This document shows, in pieces, positions 1 to 12,854 of a stretch of 64,000 nucleotides of DNA. Both the position numbers and the translations under genes were made by a program. The notes under the pieces were generated by a model, which saw nothing but the letters and a program-made list of their open reading frames with translations, ran no database searches and was not told the origin of the DNA. Position 1 is the first letter of the stretch; each line of letters opens with the position of its first letter. The stretch is taken from contig NC_063277.1 in assembly GCF_910591885.1 (NCBI RefSeq), positions 6,944,001 through 7,008,000 on the forward strand, given 5' to 3'. The stretch comes from Bombus terrestris (taxonomy: Eukaryota; Arthropoda; Insecta; Hymenoptera; Apidae).

Positions 1-1
1 A

Positions 2-3000
2 CTTGATCAAAATGAGGCACTTTGTCATTTTGCACTTTCGAACCCCACTGCAGCATTTGCTCATGTACCAGACATGGACTCTGATTCATGCTTGGAAATT
101 TTGGTCATTGGTACATTAGAGAAGCAACCTATTGCATGTTATGTGGCAACAATCATGACGTTATGGGGCCATTCTATACCTTTGATATGTTCCAAAGGAT
201 TTGCCCAATTAGAAATATTACAATATCATTGTAAATACGAACAAGTGCTTATATGTTTACATCATATAATACCGTTATTTTTGGGATGTATCGATTCATT
301 ATTTAAGAATGATAAATTTATTAGTCTTGTTATTTCTCTAATTGCGGCCGATAGATCTTATATGAAAGTCGCTAAAAGCCTTATAACAGCCGACTTTCCA
401 GGAACAATATTGAAACAATTTTCAAATATGATACATTCACATTTATATAATTACAAAAAGTAAGTAAACATATTGAATATTGATACTGGATAATAATATT
501 TTATTTACAAGATGACATAATTTGTTATAGATATTGTTTGCAGACACCAAAAGATTTTGTATATCTATGGTTAAATGTACTTGTACTTGTACCAGATTGG
601 AATAAAGACCAAAGCGTAATGTATCTAATGGATATAGTCATCAGTGCTGCATTTTTTCATGTAGATGCAAAATCGATAATGGATGATATGTTTCAAAATC
701 TTTTCTCTGTAAGATCTTTATTACAGTTCTAATTACATTAAATATTTAGAAATATTAAAATATCGGTTTTAAACCATTTAACAAATTACAATTAACAATT
801 TAACAAATTAAATTATACTTATTCCTTTAATATGTTGTTATAATGTATTTAACTTAAATTTGAATTTTACTTTTAATTGATGTAATATTTCTATACCTTA
901 TATTGATTGAGAAATTATATCCATTTAACTAGCTTGCCATAGAGGAAAATAATGAGGTGCGGTTTTTCCTTTTATTTAAAATATATGCTAATTTGTTTTT
1001 ATGAGACCAATCTAATTTTATTTATATACAAATATATATATGATACTTATATTTTATGTTTGTATTAAATTTGGTTGTGATATAAAAAATTTATTTAATG
1101 AATTATTTTCAGACTACGTCTAACCGCAATGTGATGACATCATTTGGCTCATTCTTAAATTGGGCAACTGGTTCTTCAAATTCTGTTAGTCTTTTAGGAA
1201 AATCTACTCAATCTGTTTGGGTTGCTTATCAAGTACTACTAACTGAACAACGTAACAGAGAAATTAAAACTGGGTTATGGCATGAGATTTTAAAGGAATT
1301 GTCAGCACAGCCTAAAATATCATTAGATTCTGCTATGAAGGTATATTTTATATAATATTTCATATAATTCGTGAAATTTTGTATAATGTAAAATATATAT
1401 ATATATATATATATATCCAATATCCTTTTAGCGAGCTTGTGCAATTGTCAAAATGCAACCATTCGGAGCAAATGGATTATCTATATATCGTTGGTCGCAG
1501 CAAGCACTAGATACACCTATAGGACATCCTATTCTTCCTCTTTTATGGCAAAACTTTTTTGCATTATTTCTTGCAAGAGTCCCGTCAATGTCAGGGTTTG
1601 TTTTACAAAAGGAGAATTTACATGTTTTATAGAAGTATGAATTTAACGTTTTATAGAAATAAGAATGACAATGAAATTATTTTTCAGAGTTCATCATGGC
1701 GGAATTGGTGAAAAATTTTTTGAAGGCATGATTAATTTAAGTTACTTAAAAAAATTAAAAAAACGATTACACGATACTACGACATACTTTCAGTTGAAAG
1801 GGGAAAAAGAATTAGATAATGGAGTGCCAATCACTGATGACAGACGAGCATTTTATTTTAATGCAGCAAAGTATGTAACATTAGATGTAATGTATATAAG
1901 ACTTATAAGAAAAACATGATAGATTTTTTTCTTATAGGCTTTATAAAACTTTAAGTTTGTGGCTTGAAGAACCAAGATTACATGAACCAGGTCTTTATTT
2001 ACCAGCATTACCTCCACAATATATGTCACAAAAATTAATATTACTCGTTCAGGATAATTGGGTAAAAATTTTAATTCGTTTATTATAAATACAGCGTGAT
2101 ATAATATGACTGATTATATTGTTTTTTTAAATAGACGCCATGGTTAGAATATATTGATTATTGGGCAGTTCAGCAAAATCAAGAAATGGCAGTTCAAGAA
2201 TGGGAGCGTACATGCTGTAGAAATCAAGAAAATTTCGATCAGAAGGGTAGAAATGTATCAATCTCACCTCCTGAAACGGATGAACCATTGCAAAGAATAT
2301 TTAAAAAATTGACCACATATAAAAGACCTGTTTCTCCTCCATATTATGGTCACTATCACAAAAATCTTATTGGTACAACTAAAGAAACTGTATACAATGC
2401 TGATTTAGTAATAAAAGAGGCTGTAATGTGTTTTCAATCAATATTAGAATATGTTGAGACTTATAATATAATGCTTCTTGAGCATACTGCAGTGAATTCT
2501 GGCTTTTTGGAACTAGTGCCTATACTTTATAAAAAAAATGAGAATCAAGTAACATTACATGCATTATGTGATCCAGCACCTCCAAATCAGAAACACTCTA
2601 TATCAGGAACACCACCTACTGTGCACTGCGCTGGTCCAGCAGTAATTACAATTAAGGCAAGAACAATAATGTTCTTCTAATTTTAAATATAAAATTATTT
2701 ATACAACATTGTAATATTTAGGTATCTGAAGCTCACATGAGTGATCCTATTGATCACATGATAAAACAAAATAGGGCTGAATATGAAAATTTGTTGATAA
2801 AAGCTACTCTGCCGCCATCAAGTATGCTTATTTGCGTATCTGTTTTTCTAGACCATTTAATTGGGTGCGTATAATACATATTATATCTTTAAGATATATA
2901 ATAATGACTTGAAATTTATATTAATGTATATATATATATATATATGAATTAAATATGCAAATATATTATTATTCGTTTTAGAATGTTGGAACACGAAGTA

Positions 3001-6000
3001 GCTGTAAACCGAACAAATGAAAATACAACAGCATTGTACAAAATTCAAGAAAGTGGAGTTAAATTATTTTATTGTTTTATAGACCATTATACAGAAGAAG
3101 CATCAATTTGCCCAATAACAAAACAACTTATGACTACTTATTTAGAAAGATTAGGGCAGGTCCGTATAATTGTAAAATTAAGAGAAATAATTTTAATAGA
3201 TGAATTATTAATATGTAATATCAATTTTAATAGATATTTATTAGTGGGGAAGAAACTCAAGGTCCACAATTATTAAGCACTATTATACGGAAACCAAACC
3301 TTGGTGGTTTACTTGGACCTTATTTTACGCCTGTTGCTGGTAGTGCATCAGCATTTTTACAAATGTATCACACTGTTGTAGAATTTTCTATGAGTACAAA
3401 AGTCGATCTTTGTTTTGTATTATTATCAAAAGTACGTTATTTTCAATTTTTTTATTTTTATGTGTTTACATAAATATCATAATCTTTACGTTTATTTTCC
3501 TTTTAGTTTGACGTGGGAATCTGGTTAAATTATAAACGTCCAAGATTAAGCGAGCGATCAACGTTCATACACTTAATATTTAGAGCTCTTTGTGATATGG
3601 GTCTTAATCCAGATGAAACGAAACTGATACTACATGAGGTATTTATAAATTTCATATTTTATGATTACATATATTACAAAGAATTTTTATAATATGTTTT
3701 GTTTGATAAACATTTTTTTATAGTTATTTAGGAATCATCTCCGACTTGTATTATTACATGAATTCCCAGAACATTATGGTGAAGTTCTGAGTGTTGTATT
3801 AAAAAATAGTGAAAGGCAAGATTTATCACTAGATGTTTGGCGAGATTTACTAGGAGCACTCAGTGGTAAATCAAAAAATGCTTTTCCAAGTTATTCTAAA
3901 ATTAGGGATGAAATTCGTCATTATGCTACTGAGCAAAAACTTCTTTCTCGACAAGAGGTTTGTGCTTTCAAGCATACAATATTTTACACTTATTTCTAAT
4001 TCGGAATTTTTTACGTAAATTTGAAATAAACTTATATATTCTATATTTTATTACAGATATATGATACAGCTATATTATTAAAAAGACATTTTATGCAAGA
4101 ACGTTTAAAATATGGTCTTTATGGATTATATCCAAAATATAGAATCTACAATGAACCATTAAGTACATTCCTTGGTATGGTAGGTCATGCTCTTGTTGCA
4201 CTTACTCTTCAATCTGACAGAGGTTCATTAGGAGACCAATGTAAGCATTTCAACTATACATCATGTATGATATTTGTAATAAACATAATTATTGTATTTT
4301 ATAATTATTGTATTTAAAGTGTGTGAGAAAATATGGCCTGTCTTAAGTGAAATGTATTCACCTTGGATTGCACCGTATCGGACGCAAGATTTAAAAGAAC
4401 CAGCTGCCGCATGGATTCAACAACTTACAGATGATCGATCTGTTTTATTACCATGGATTGTAACAGATGGTCCATACGCTAACAAATTTGTAGCAATGTT
4501 TGTTGAATGTATTCGTTTTATTATCGACATCTTGCCAGCATCTAGCAAGATACTCTGTTTCGTCTGGCAATTTTATGTTACCAATTTTGCACATGATTCA
4601 GTTAAAGATCATATTCTGAACGTTATTCATGGCAACTTTTTATCATTGCCATGGGATCGTTTCTATCCATCTGTAAATGATGTGGAATTGATGGCAAAAG
4701 TAATTGATCAAAATTTACCAGATAGTCACTTATTCCTGGGAAGCGTGTTTACATGTGTAAACTGGCCACTTTGGATAAATGACTTATTAGCATCACATCC
4801 ATTAGTTCTTATAGCGAGGATGCATGTTTGTTTATTAAATCTATTGGTAAAATTATCTACTGAACCAAACGTTAGACAGGTAATTAATTATACTTTTCAC
4901 AGTCTCTGTATTCATATATGCATTCTTAAACTCAAACAATTAATAAAATGATCAGTATCAGCTTAAGGATATGTTAATGTATTAACAATATATTTCAGAC
5001 TGATAAAGTAATTCAGTTAATTATGGATACTGAAAAACTTTCTTGGCATTTATTAGATGCATCTGCCTATGATCCAATAATTCGTTGGCATACCATGAAC
5101 TGTGATTCAAGAGTTGTTCTCTATTCTTACAATGAGCAATGCCATCCTATAGATGTTGCTGTACATAAGTATATACAATAATTTTATTTTATTATTTTAA
5201 TTTTATTTACAAATTAGACATTCTGTAATAAATATGATGTAATAGTTTGTTAAAGGTGGCAGCAGGCTATGATCCTGTTGTAGGTCATCTTTACCCAGCT
5301 ACAGTAAAAAAGAGACAACTATATATACACTTTACGATAAAATTATTAATTGCTTGTACAGTACGAAATAGACCTTTATTATCTACAAATCCAAAAGTAT
5401 TCAACAATACATTATCAAAAATGCTAGATGATATGGAAGCTATTATCGTAAATAGTAAATATGACACAACTATATAATTTAAATTATTGCATATATCTAG
5501 AATTATTAAAAAAGTATAATTAAAACAAAAAATAAAAATCTTTAGCTGTTCCAGAATCCCAACAAATTGCAGAAGCAAGTTCACTAATTACTGAATTATT
5601 CTGTCTTATGAATCAACATGGGGTTCTCATGGAACATCTTCGCACTAGCTGGACATTGTGGCTTTCAAAAAGAACAGCTAACAATCCAATTCTTATGAGT
5701 ATACTTAAAGTTATTGGAACAACAGTTATTTCACCAACCATATTTGGAGAGTTAATGGAGGCTGCATTAGAATCATATTTTAAATTTAATTGTATGTAAA
5801 ACAAATATGAGTATAGTCAATTATACATTTTTTAACATTTTGATTTGCATGACAGCATCTGAAGAAGTTTCACCAACTTGGGCTTCAGTTTTAACAATTT
5901 TCCAATCAGTAATACCTCGACGACCACCATTGGAGACATTCTTAATTTCTGAGGGAAAGCTTCTTACTTTGTACTTTATTTTACTTAAACGACTTCCATT

Positions 6001-6789
6001 ATGTCAAGACATTAGAGAAGAAGGAGTGCTTCTTATAAATTTAGTTGACTGGATTTCTGCTATTAAGCCAACGTAAGTGTAAATTATTAAAAATTTCTAC
6101 ATTACAGTGTGCGTGCCTACATTTAATTTAATATTTCTTCTTTAGGAATATAAATGAAGAAAAATTACCTCTTTTTTGGGCTAAAACTTGTGAATTAGCA
6201 TATAGACAGTGTCAATATAATGAAAATACCAAAACTGCTGCTAGAGCTCTTAAAGGCCTAGCACGTTCATTATTAACGATTGCTGATGATAGCGCACAGG
6301 GATGGGGGATATTAGGAGCCATTGGCCTTAAAAAAAATTCCAATCTGTCAATAAGGTAAATTAAACAATTTTATGACATAAAATATTAACATATATTTTA
6401 TTCTATCTTGTATAAAATTTCTTTTATATTTATATAGGTGCAAATTTTTAAGTCGCGCGATAGGAGTGTATTGTTTAGCCCAATTACCTGAATCAAAATC
6501 AGAACAACAGATAGTAAGATTTACACCTGATTCCCCTGGAGTGGCATCATCAAAAACAAATGAATCAAACGTATTGGAAATCCGACCTAGTACAGAAGCT
6601 ATTAAAGCTATGCAGGCTTTAGAAGGACTTTTATTGAATAAACAATATGTAACGCTTACAGCAGACATAGAACGATCTATTAAATTAATTAGGAATCCTG
6701 CTAATTCTTTGCACAACGCAACAGTTATTTTAGGTGTATTGACAACAGAGCTTTATAATCAAAGGTATTTGCATGTTTTAATAGATTAA
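2..6789 (+). CDS. Epg5: Ectopic P granules protein 5 homolog (EPG5), C-terminal two thirds
   Basis: EPG5 is a large Rab7 effector that tethers autophagosomes to late endosomes and lysosomes. The 5' part of the gene lies left of the window. Twenty phase-compatible exons are visible: 2-459, 531-708, 1113-1340, 1432-1595, 1688-1870, 1938-2061, 2135-2656, 2722-2864, 2982-3159, 3234-3431, 3507-3638, 3724-3957, 4057-4240, 4320-4879, 4999-5168, 5246-5454, 5546-5791, 5856-6072, 6146-6355 and 6438 onward. Together they give about 1,630 residues; the family is about 2,500 long. The call rests on family resemblance of stretches such as PWIAPYRTQDLKEPAAAWIQ and CFVWQFYVTNFAHDSVKDH (exon 4320-4879). The protein looks helical, with no catalytic motif. 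The 3' end is uncertain: read-through stops at 6789, but a GT donor after 6764 could join a short terminal exon (for example 8138-8168). One intron (2657-2721) appears to be GC-AG. The identity was recognised without a search. Confidence 0.82.
1393..1416. repeat. (AT)n microsatellite in an Epg5 intron
   Basis: An uninterrupted AT dinucleotide run sits just upstream of the acceptor of the exon starting at 1432. A second, shorter AT run lies at about 2929-2945 in another Epg5 intron. Confidence 0.8.
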
Positions 6790-8571
6790 TGTAATATTTT
6801 TTGACCAAATTAAAATGAAAATGGCCAATGGTAATTTTATATCCATTAGTTTATATTTATTATTTTTTATTGTATAAAAATTTAAAGCAGTACATTTTTT
6901 GCATAAATATTGTAAAGCAGTTTTAAAAATCTTCATAAATTTCACATAAATCTAGTCATAGTTGTTTGATTATATCTATTGCTGATTATCTGAATCATTA
7001 TGTATTAATGATTATTTAAAAATAAGAATTACATATATATGTATATAACAATTTGTATAAAATTGCATGTATGTATTATGTTTATATATGCATAAAATTA
7101 ATATGTCCATAACAGATCTATGTATTTAAGTATTTAAATTATATGATAATTTTATGATTAAAAATAGAATATTAAATTGATAAATTAAAGTTTGTTAATT
7201 TATAAATCTTTATACATGTATTTTACACCTCAAATGAAGTATAAAAATATACTAAGAGTCTCATTTGGAAAATGAAATTACAGAAGTTCACAAATTAATC
7301 CTCTTAATTAGCTTTTTCCACTAATGAAGATTTGTTCGATTTGCTGTTTGTTTATTTATTAAATGAACTTCAGTTACATTTCTGGTCTATAACCTTAATC
7401 AGCCTTACAAAGAAACAGTAAATCGAATAAATTTTCAAAACACTATCATCCCGTAGCGGTGAGAAAGTGGAACTAGTCACTATCGCTATGTTTGTCGCTC
7501 AATATTGCGTTCTTGGCCTAAGGACAAGCCATGTGTTGTTATCTATTCTTACATGCGCCAAATTGCTGTTGCTTCCGTCTCCAATAGATGGCAGCACATG
7601 GCTTATCCGCAGATAAGCCACGCAATAGTATGCGATAAGGACGGCTATGTGCACTCGTATCAGATAAAGAGCGTAACATATGTACCCGAGTGAGGCAAGG
7701 AAAGCGAGAATGTGCAGCAAAAGCAGCAATGACGATTAGCTCCATCTTTTCATCACTACGTGGTGACAATAGGAATACTGTTCATAAATCGAACAAATTT
7801 TCATTAGTAAAAAAACAAATTAAGAAGATTAATTTATGAACTTTGTGACTGAATCTTCTGAATTAAATCCTTAGCTTTTCTTTCTTCCTTTCTACATTCC
7901 CTCTAACCTGCAAAATGCATGTATACAAATTTACAAACTCTATATCTAAACACTTATTCCTAAACACCATAAATGTATCGTATTAATACTATATTATTTA
8001 TTCAGATCATTATACATTTAATTAAAATTTGTAATATAATAGCAAGTTAGTTATATTTTGTGGACAAATTGTATTACTTCTATTTCATAAATGTGTTGTT
8101 TTCTTTTCAATTACTAATTAATAATACTATTACATAGAGGAAGATCGTTGACAAATATAGTTAAATAAAATAAAAAAGATATAAAAGAATTTCATCATAT
8201 GTTGCAAGTAACTTATCTGTTCAATTTTCTGTCATGCAATAGTTAAAAAATAACATTGCTAAATGTAATTTTTCCTTCGATTTGGAACTTATTAAGTTTA
8301 TACCTAGTTAACTTCGACTTTGCTCATTAAAAATATACAATGTTTTTCTTACAAAAAATTCGTTATCTGCATCTACATAATAGAAATTATACTTTTATAC
8401 CATTCATAAAAATCTCATTATTAATCAATTTACAAGTATACTAAATTTTTTCTAAATATCTTAAATGTTTTGTACACTCTCAAAAAGTTCACAGCATCAA
8501 GAATAAATAATTTAAATTGATTACACTTAACATAATTATCTATATAATATGCTGCTTATTAATAACTTTTT
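6790..8571. other. Convergent intergenic or 3' region between Epg5 and Fem1b
   Basis: The DNA is very AT-rich, with no coding signal except a possible short Epg5 terminal exon at 8138-8168. That exon has a tacatag acceptor, ten codons and a TAA stop in matching phase. The rest is the fold-back element and featureless AT-rich sequence that probably contains the 3' untranslated ends of both genes. Confidence 0.6.
7285..7842. repeat. Nested fold-back (inverted repeat) element between Epg5 and Fem1b
   Basis: Outer arms 7285-7345 and about 7785-7842 are inverted copies, roughly 85% identical by eye. Weaker pairing continues inward, with the stretch after 7442 opposite that before 7780. At the centre, 7521-7547 pairs with about 7580-7606 through a stem whose differences are mostly G-U compatible. 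A small hairpin, GGCTTATC-CGCA-GATAAGCC, follows it. The element is less AT-rich than its surroundings and holds no convincing gene; short open frames across it are on both strands and mirror each other. It lies in the last Epg5 intron or in the 3' intergenic space. It could be a fold-back transposable element or a hairpin-RNA source. Confidence 0.7.
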
Positions 8572-11334
8572 CTAACCCTGATTAGGACCTGGTCCATGAA
8601 GTTCAATAAAACTTTCCAAAGAACGTGGTACATTTCCATAATATGACAAATTGTAAGCGTTCACGACTTTTGCAGCCATACATTTTAATGATAATTTAGT
8701 TTGAGTCCTTAGTATTATTTCTGCTACACCTATATAAAGATAAGATTAATATATTATGTAAAAAGTCTTATTTTTAAATATTTTATATTATTTTTCAAAT
8801 TTATTTAAACAGACCTGTAGCGACAGCATCATATGGAGTTTTCCCATTACTATTAACTGTATCCATATGCGCTCCAGCTTCTATAAGATCCATAATGATG
8901 GAATGAAGAGTCATAAAATCACTGCAAGGTTTCAGATATATTATAAAAACATTTTTCACTAAAAAAGATTTGGCTTAATAAAACAATGCAGCTAACTGTA
9001 CCTAACAGGTTCCCTATAACTAACAATAATATGTAATGGTGTATTCCTTTCATTGTCCATTGCATTTACATCAGCACCACAACATATAAGTAGCTTAGTC
9101 GTTGCAGAGCAAGGAAATCTGTAAGACGTTCGCAATATTGTATTTATACATATTGTATAAAGAACAAAAAGTAAATTTCAGATTTCTTTTCATTTTGAAA
9201 CTAAAATAATAAAAAAAGAGTGTTAATAATACTTTATTTAATATGAGCAAATTAAACATTATTTAATATGAGCAAAACTAAACTCCGTTTATCTATTAAA
9301 TTTCACCATGATACTTTACTTTTAAAAAAGAGACTTATAAACATACTTGCAGACATGGTTAGTATGGAAATCATCCACTAAAGTGGCAGCATTTACGGCA
9401 AGATGCAATAATGTCTGGCCATCCTTTAAACGTAATTGTAAAGCACAGAGTTTATGAACTAATTGATATGCCTTATTTTTATCTTGTTCTTCATATTTAC
9501 TCTCATTCAATGTTAAAAGTTTTGTTAAAATCGTTAATATATACAATGTAGTTGTAATATTTGATTCCATCTCCTCCTGCAATTTTTAATTTATGAAAGT
9601 TATTTCATAGTACATAATTCAACACATAAATCAATTTTTTAGCTTACAATATGTTGTTCTATATCTTCCTCAGAATCAGGATTGTTGAGTTTAGATTTAT
9701 TACGAGTAAGTTCTGTTACGCAAGCTTCTAAAACATTCAAAACTTGAGAAAACTCAAGATCTACTCCAACATGTATCATTTGCGAAAATACCTACAAATA
9801 AGATTTAAAAAAAAAAATAGAACGAAATATAGGGAATATATAAAATTGTTTCATTCGTCATTTAGTGGATAAATACCTGCGCAAACCTTAAAAGATCTTT
9901 TACAACTGGTATATTGTTCAGTTGCTTCAAATATAAAGCATGAAGCCAGAGATCTATACATCTATCAAATCTAGCACTATCTGCAAAAACTGCTCCTCTG
10001 AATATAATATGATGTGGCACTTTTGGATTATGCTGTCCTAATATTAATAAAACAATAAAAATAAGCAGGATAAAAACAATAATAAAAGAAAATTATGCTA
10101 TCAATGTTTATTGAATTAAAATTGCAACCTAGTATCCTCTCTCGAATAACCAATGATTCCATATGAATAGCATTTTGATTATTTCTAATACTTTTCAATT
10201 TTTCTAGAGTATCACATTCTTTCCAATTATCATATGCTTTTATACTTTTACCTAATTTTTTATAAATAATATTATCTGGATCTCTGAATCTGTAACAACA
10301 AGAGTTAACTAGTTGTTCCTGAATAGCATTTTTCTAAAATTATAAATATTTTTTACCTATGTTTCATTGCTTTCCATAAATATTTATAAGCTTTTGTTAA
10401 ACAATAATTGCGCTCATCATTGGCATAAGAAGCTCCAAGAAGCTCGTATGCTTCAATTGCTTCTTCTCTAGTAACTTTTACATATTTTATTAAATATTCT
10501 ACGACTTCAGCCCTAGTTCTTTCTGCTGCTGCTATTAATGGTGTCATTCCTCTAACATTCTTTGTCATATTTGTCCCATATTTCAATAACTCAGATATTA
10601 TATTAGTATATCCACGTTCAGCTGCCAAATGTAATGCAGTTGTATCACAATTTGCTTTTTCATTTGGATTTGCACCTTTTTGCAAAAGAAAAGTCACCTG
10701 TTGTAAATATAATAAAATTGCTGAAATTGACATTATAAGTTAAATACATAATTTTATATTATTCAAATTATAATATTATACTTACTATATCTAAATGACC
10801 CTTATGTGCAGCAATCATTAAACATGTATTATTGAACTGATTAAAAATATTTATATCTGCATTATGTTCTATTAAATATTTGACAATATCTAATCGTCCA
10901 TCAAAACAAGCTGCCCTCAAAGGGGTAGATAAGCTTTTAGTAGGGTGATTAACATTGGCACCAGCTTTTACTAGTATCTTCACAACTGTCAAATGTCCTG
11001 CACCAGCAGCACACCATAGAGCAGTTGCTTTTTCAATAACATATCCATCAAATTTAACTGTTCCTTCCTGTTCCAAATCAGGCTTAAATTTATCAAGTAA
11101 TATTTTAACTACTTTATCACGGCCATATCGTGCAGCTATTATTAATGGTGTACAATGCTGACCATCTTCTTCCAATACTTTTTGATTAATCACAACATTT
11201 ACTAGCTTAGCATCTTTGCTACTGAGAAGATTATAAAGAATAATAGCCATACCATCTTTAGCAGCATAATAAACACGCGTTAAAAATAGTTGTGATATTT
11301 GCGTTGAATCTTCATTGAATTTAATATTTTCCAT
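8572..11334 (-). CDS. Fem1b: Fem-1 homolog B, ankyrin-repeat substrate receptor of CUL2 ubiquitin ligase
   Basis: FEM1B recruits substrates to the CUL2-Elongin ubiquitin ligase. It recognises C-terminal degrons and, in mammals, FNIP1 during reductive stress. Nine exons join in phase: 11334-10786, 10697-10357, 10289-10129, 10037-9877, 9791-9648, 9576-9347, 9118-9002, 8921-8815 and 8729-8572. They encode 655 residues; human FEM1B has 627. N-terminal ankyrin repeats (about residues 50-250) include ATALWCAAGAGH and STPLRAACFDGRLDIVKYLI, followed by the ELLGAS(Y/F)AND segment, a TPR-like helical middle and a second ankyrin group with LLHLAVNAATLVDDFHTNHV. The C-terminus resembles vertebrate FEM1B (PRSLESFIELH) and then adds a few residues. 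ATG at 11334 gives the expected N-terminal ankyrin register. The Cys equivalent to human Cys186 is kept (Cys200), but histidines near it are not. Orthology with FEM1B rather than FEM1A or C is judged from memory of the family. Confidence 0.93.
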
Positions 11335-12854
11335 TTTGTATAATATTTCCTTTCTAAGTTCCTTTTAGACGTTAAGCGTGATATAAAAATAGATTTATAC
11401 TAATATTCTTTTCTTATTGAAATTTGTCGATGTCATTCTAACCTCGAAACTTTCATAATATACATACATACAATAAATATTATAAGAAAACCTGAAATTT
11501 TTTCCGACAATATATAATAGTACACTGATAATCTTGTATAACAACAACGTTCAATATTAATTATAATCTTGTTTACTACTATTATAATCACTTTTACTTT
11601 TACAACTGCTTAATAATTATTTTCAGACTTTCAATACATATTACACTATGTAAGTTCTATTTTAAAATCATCTTTACTTCATTTTTAAAATGAAAATTGA
11701 AATATACACATTTATTTTTTTATTCACCTATATAATAATTGACAATTTGTATCAATTATGATAAAATTAAAAAAAATAAACAAACAATACATTAATATTA
11801 AAATATACGAAAAATTTCATTTATCAAAGTTTGCAATTTATTACAAGATTTGAATATTATATATATATATACACATATGTTATTTTTAAGTCTTATATTT
11901 CTAAGTTAAAGATATAGTACAGAATTTTGCAAAATTTTGAAATAATAAAGTTCGAAACCACTCTTCTATTACTCTTTATAATAATTACTCTTAGTTAATA
12001 AGTTTACACAAAGTAAAGGATTAAATATCATTTCACTTTTTATTATTATTGATACGTTTAAAAATTTCCATTCTAATAGAACATATGTAATTTACATTGC
12101 TGTTAGGAATAAGATATAAATTCCCAATCGTTAGAATATGTATATATACACATGTAAGTATGTGTTATTGAATCTTCCTATCACAGTATTATTTCTTAGA
12201 CATAGATTAACTAATTATATGTAAATTTTAATTTGGTGGGAAATTTAAGCTCATGAAACAAAATATTTTATTTGAGCCATTTTTATATTTTCGTTATTTT
12301 TTGTATTATAAAAAGTTTATTGGAAAAACTTATTTAATTTTCTGCAAAGAATATTATAATGGCATATGTTAAATGATTTATTTGCAAATATTTGAAATCT
12401 GAATATTTAAAGATCCCCAATTGAAGAATGAAACGGAAGTAAATGAGTCGAAAAAATATTATTCCCGCCATTTTTTACTATTTCCTGCTTTATTGTGGTA
12501 TTACAGGAGAATAACATATTAAATAGTACGGTTTAATCATTTATGTCAATACAAGATTATCAATTTTTCGAAACTAGTAAAAAACATAATATTTTTCAAA
12601 TATAATAAATATTTGAAGAGACAATTCCAGATATTAGTAGTTAAAACCAGAGAGGAAATTTCCTCTGTTGTAAACAAAATAAGTTTTATAAAAAAAATTA
12701 CTAATTTTTGGTTGGTAACAGTGAGATGCCTAACATTTTTGAACGAATAAGATAGTTTGTTTCAGAAACTTAAAATAATTTATAATTTTGTTTTTATTTT
12801 ATTGTTTTTTGTTTGAATTTTCAGTTGTGCTAGTTATTTCTTTTTGTTGTAATA
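11335..12854. other. Divergent intergenic region between Fem1b and WRNexo
   Basis: This 1.5 kb AT-rich gap separates two genes that point away from each other, so it should hold both promoters. No clear TATA box was seen. A perfect 16-bp palindrome lies at 12651-12666. A likely 3' splice acceptor (ttttcag at about 12819-12825) lies just before the WRNexo start, suggesting a 5' untranslated exon upstream. Confidence 0.5.
12651..12666. promoter_or_regulatory. 16-bp perfect palindrome with kappaB-like core
   Basis: AGAGGAAATTTCCTCT is its own reverse complement and contains GGAAATTTCC, which resembles a Rel/NF-kappaB site. It lies about 190 bp upstream of the WRNexo start and 1.3 kb upstream of Fem1b. 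A regulatory function is inference only. Confidence 0.3.

Noticed and set aside
7499..7769. Several open frames of 60-76 codons
   Set aside because: All lie inside the fold-back element and mirror each other on opposite strands.
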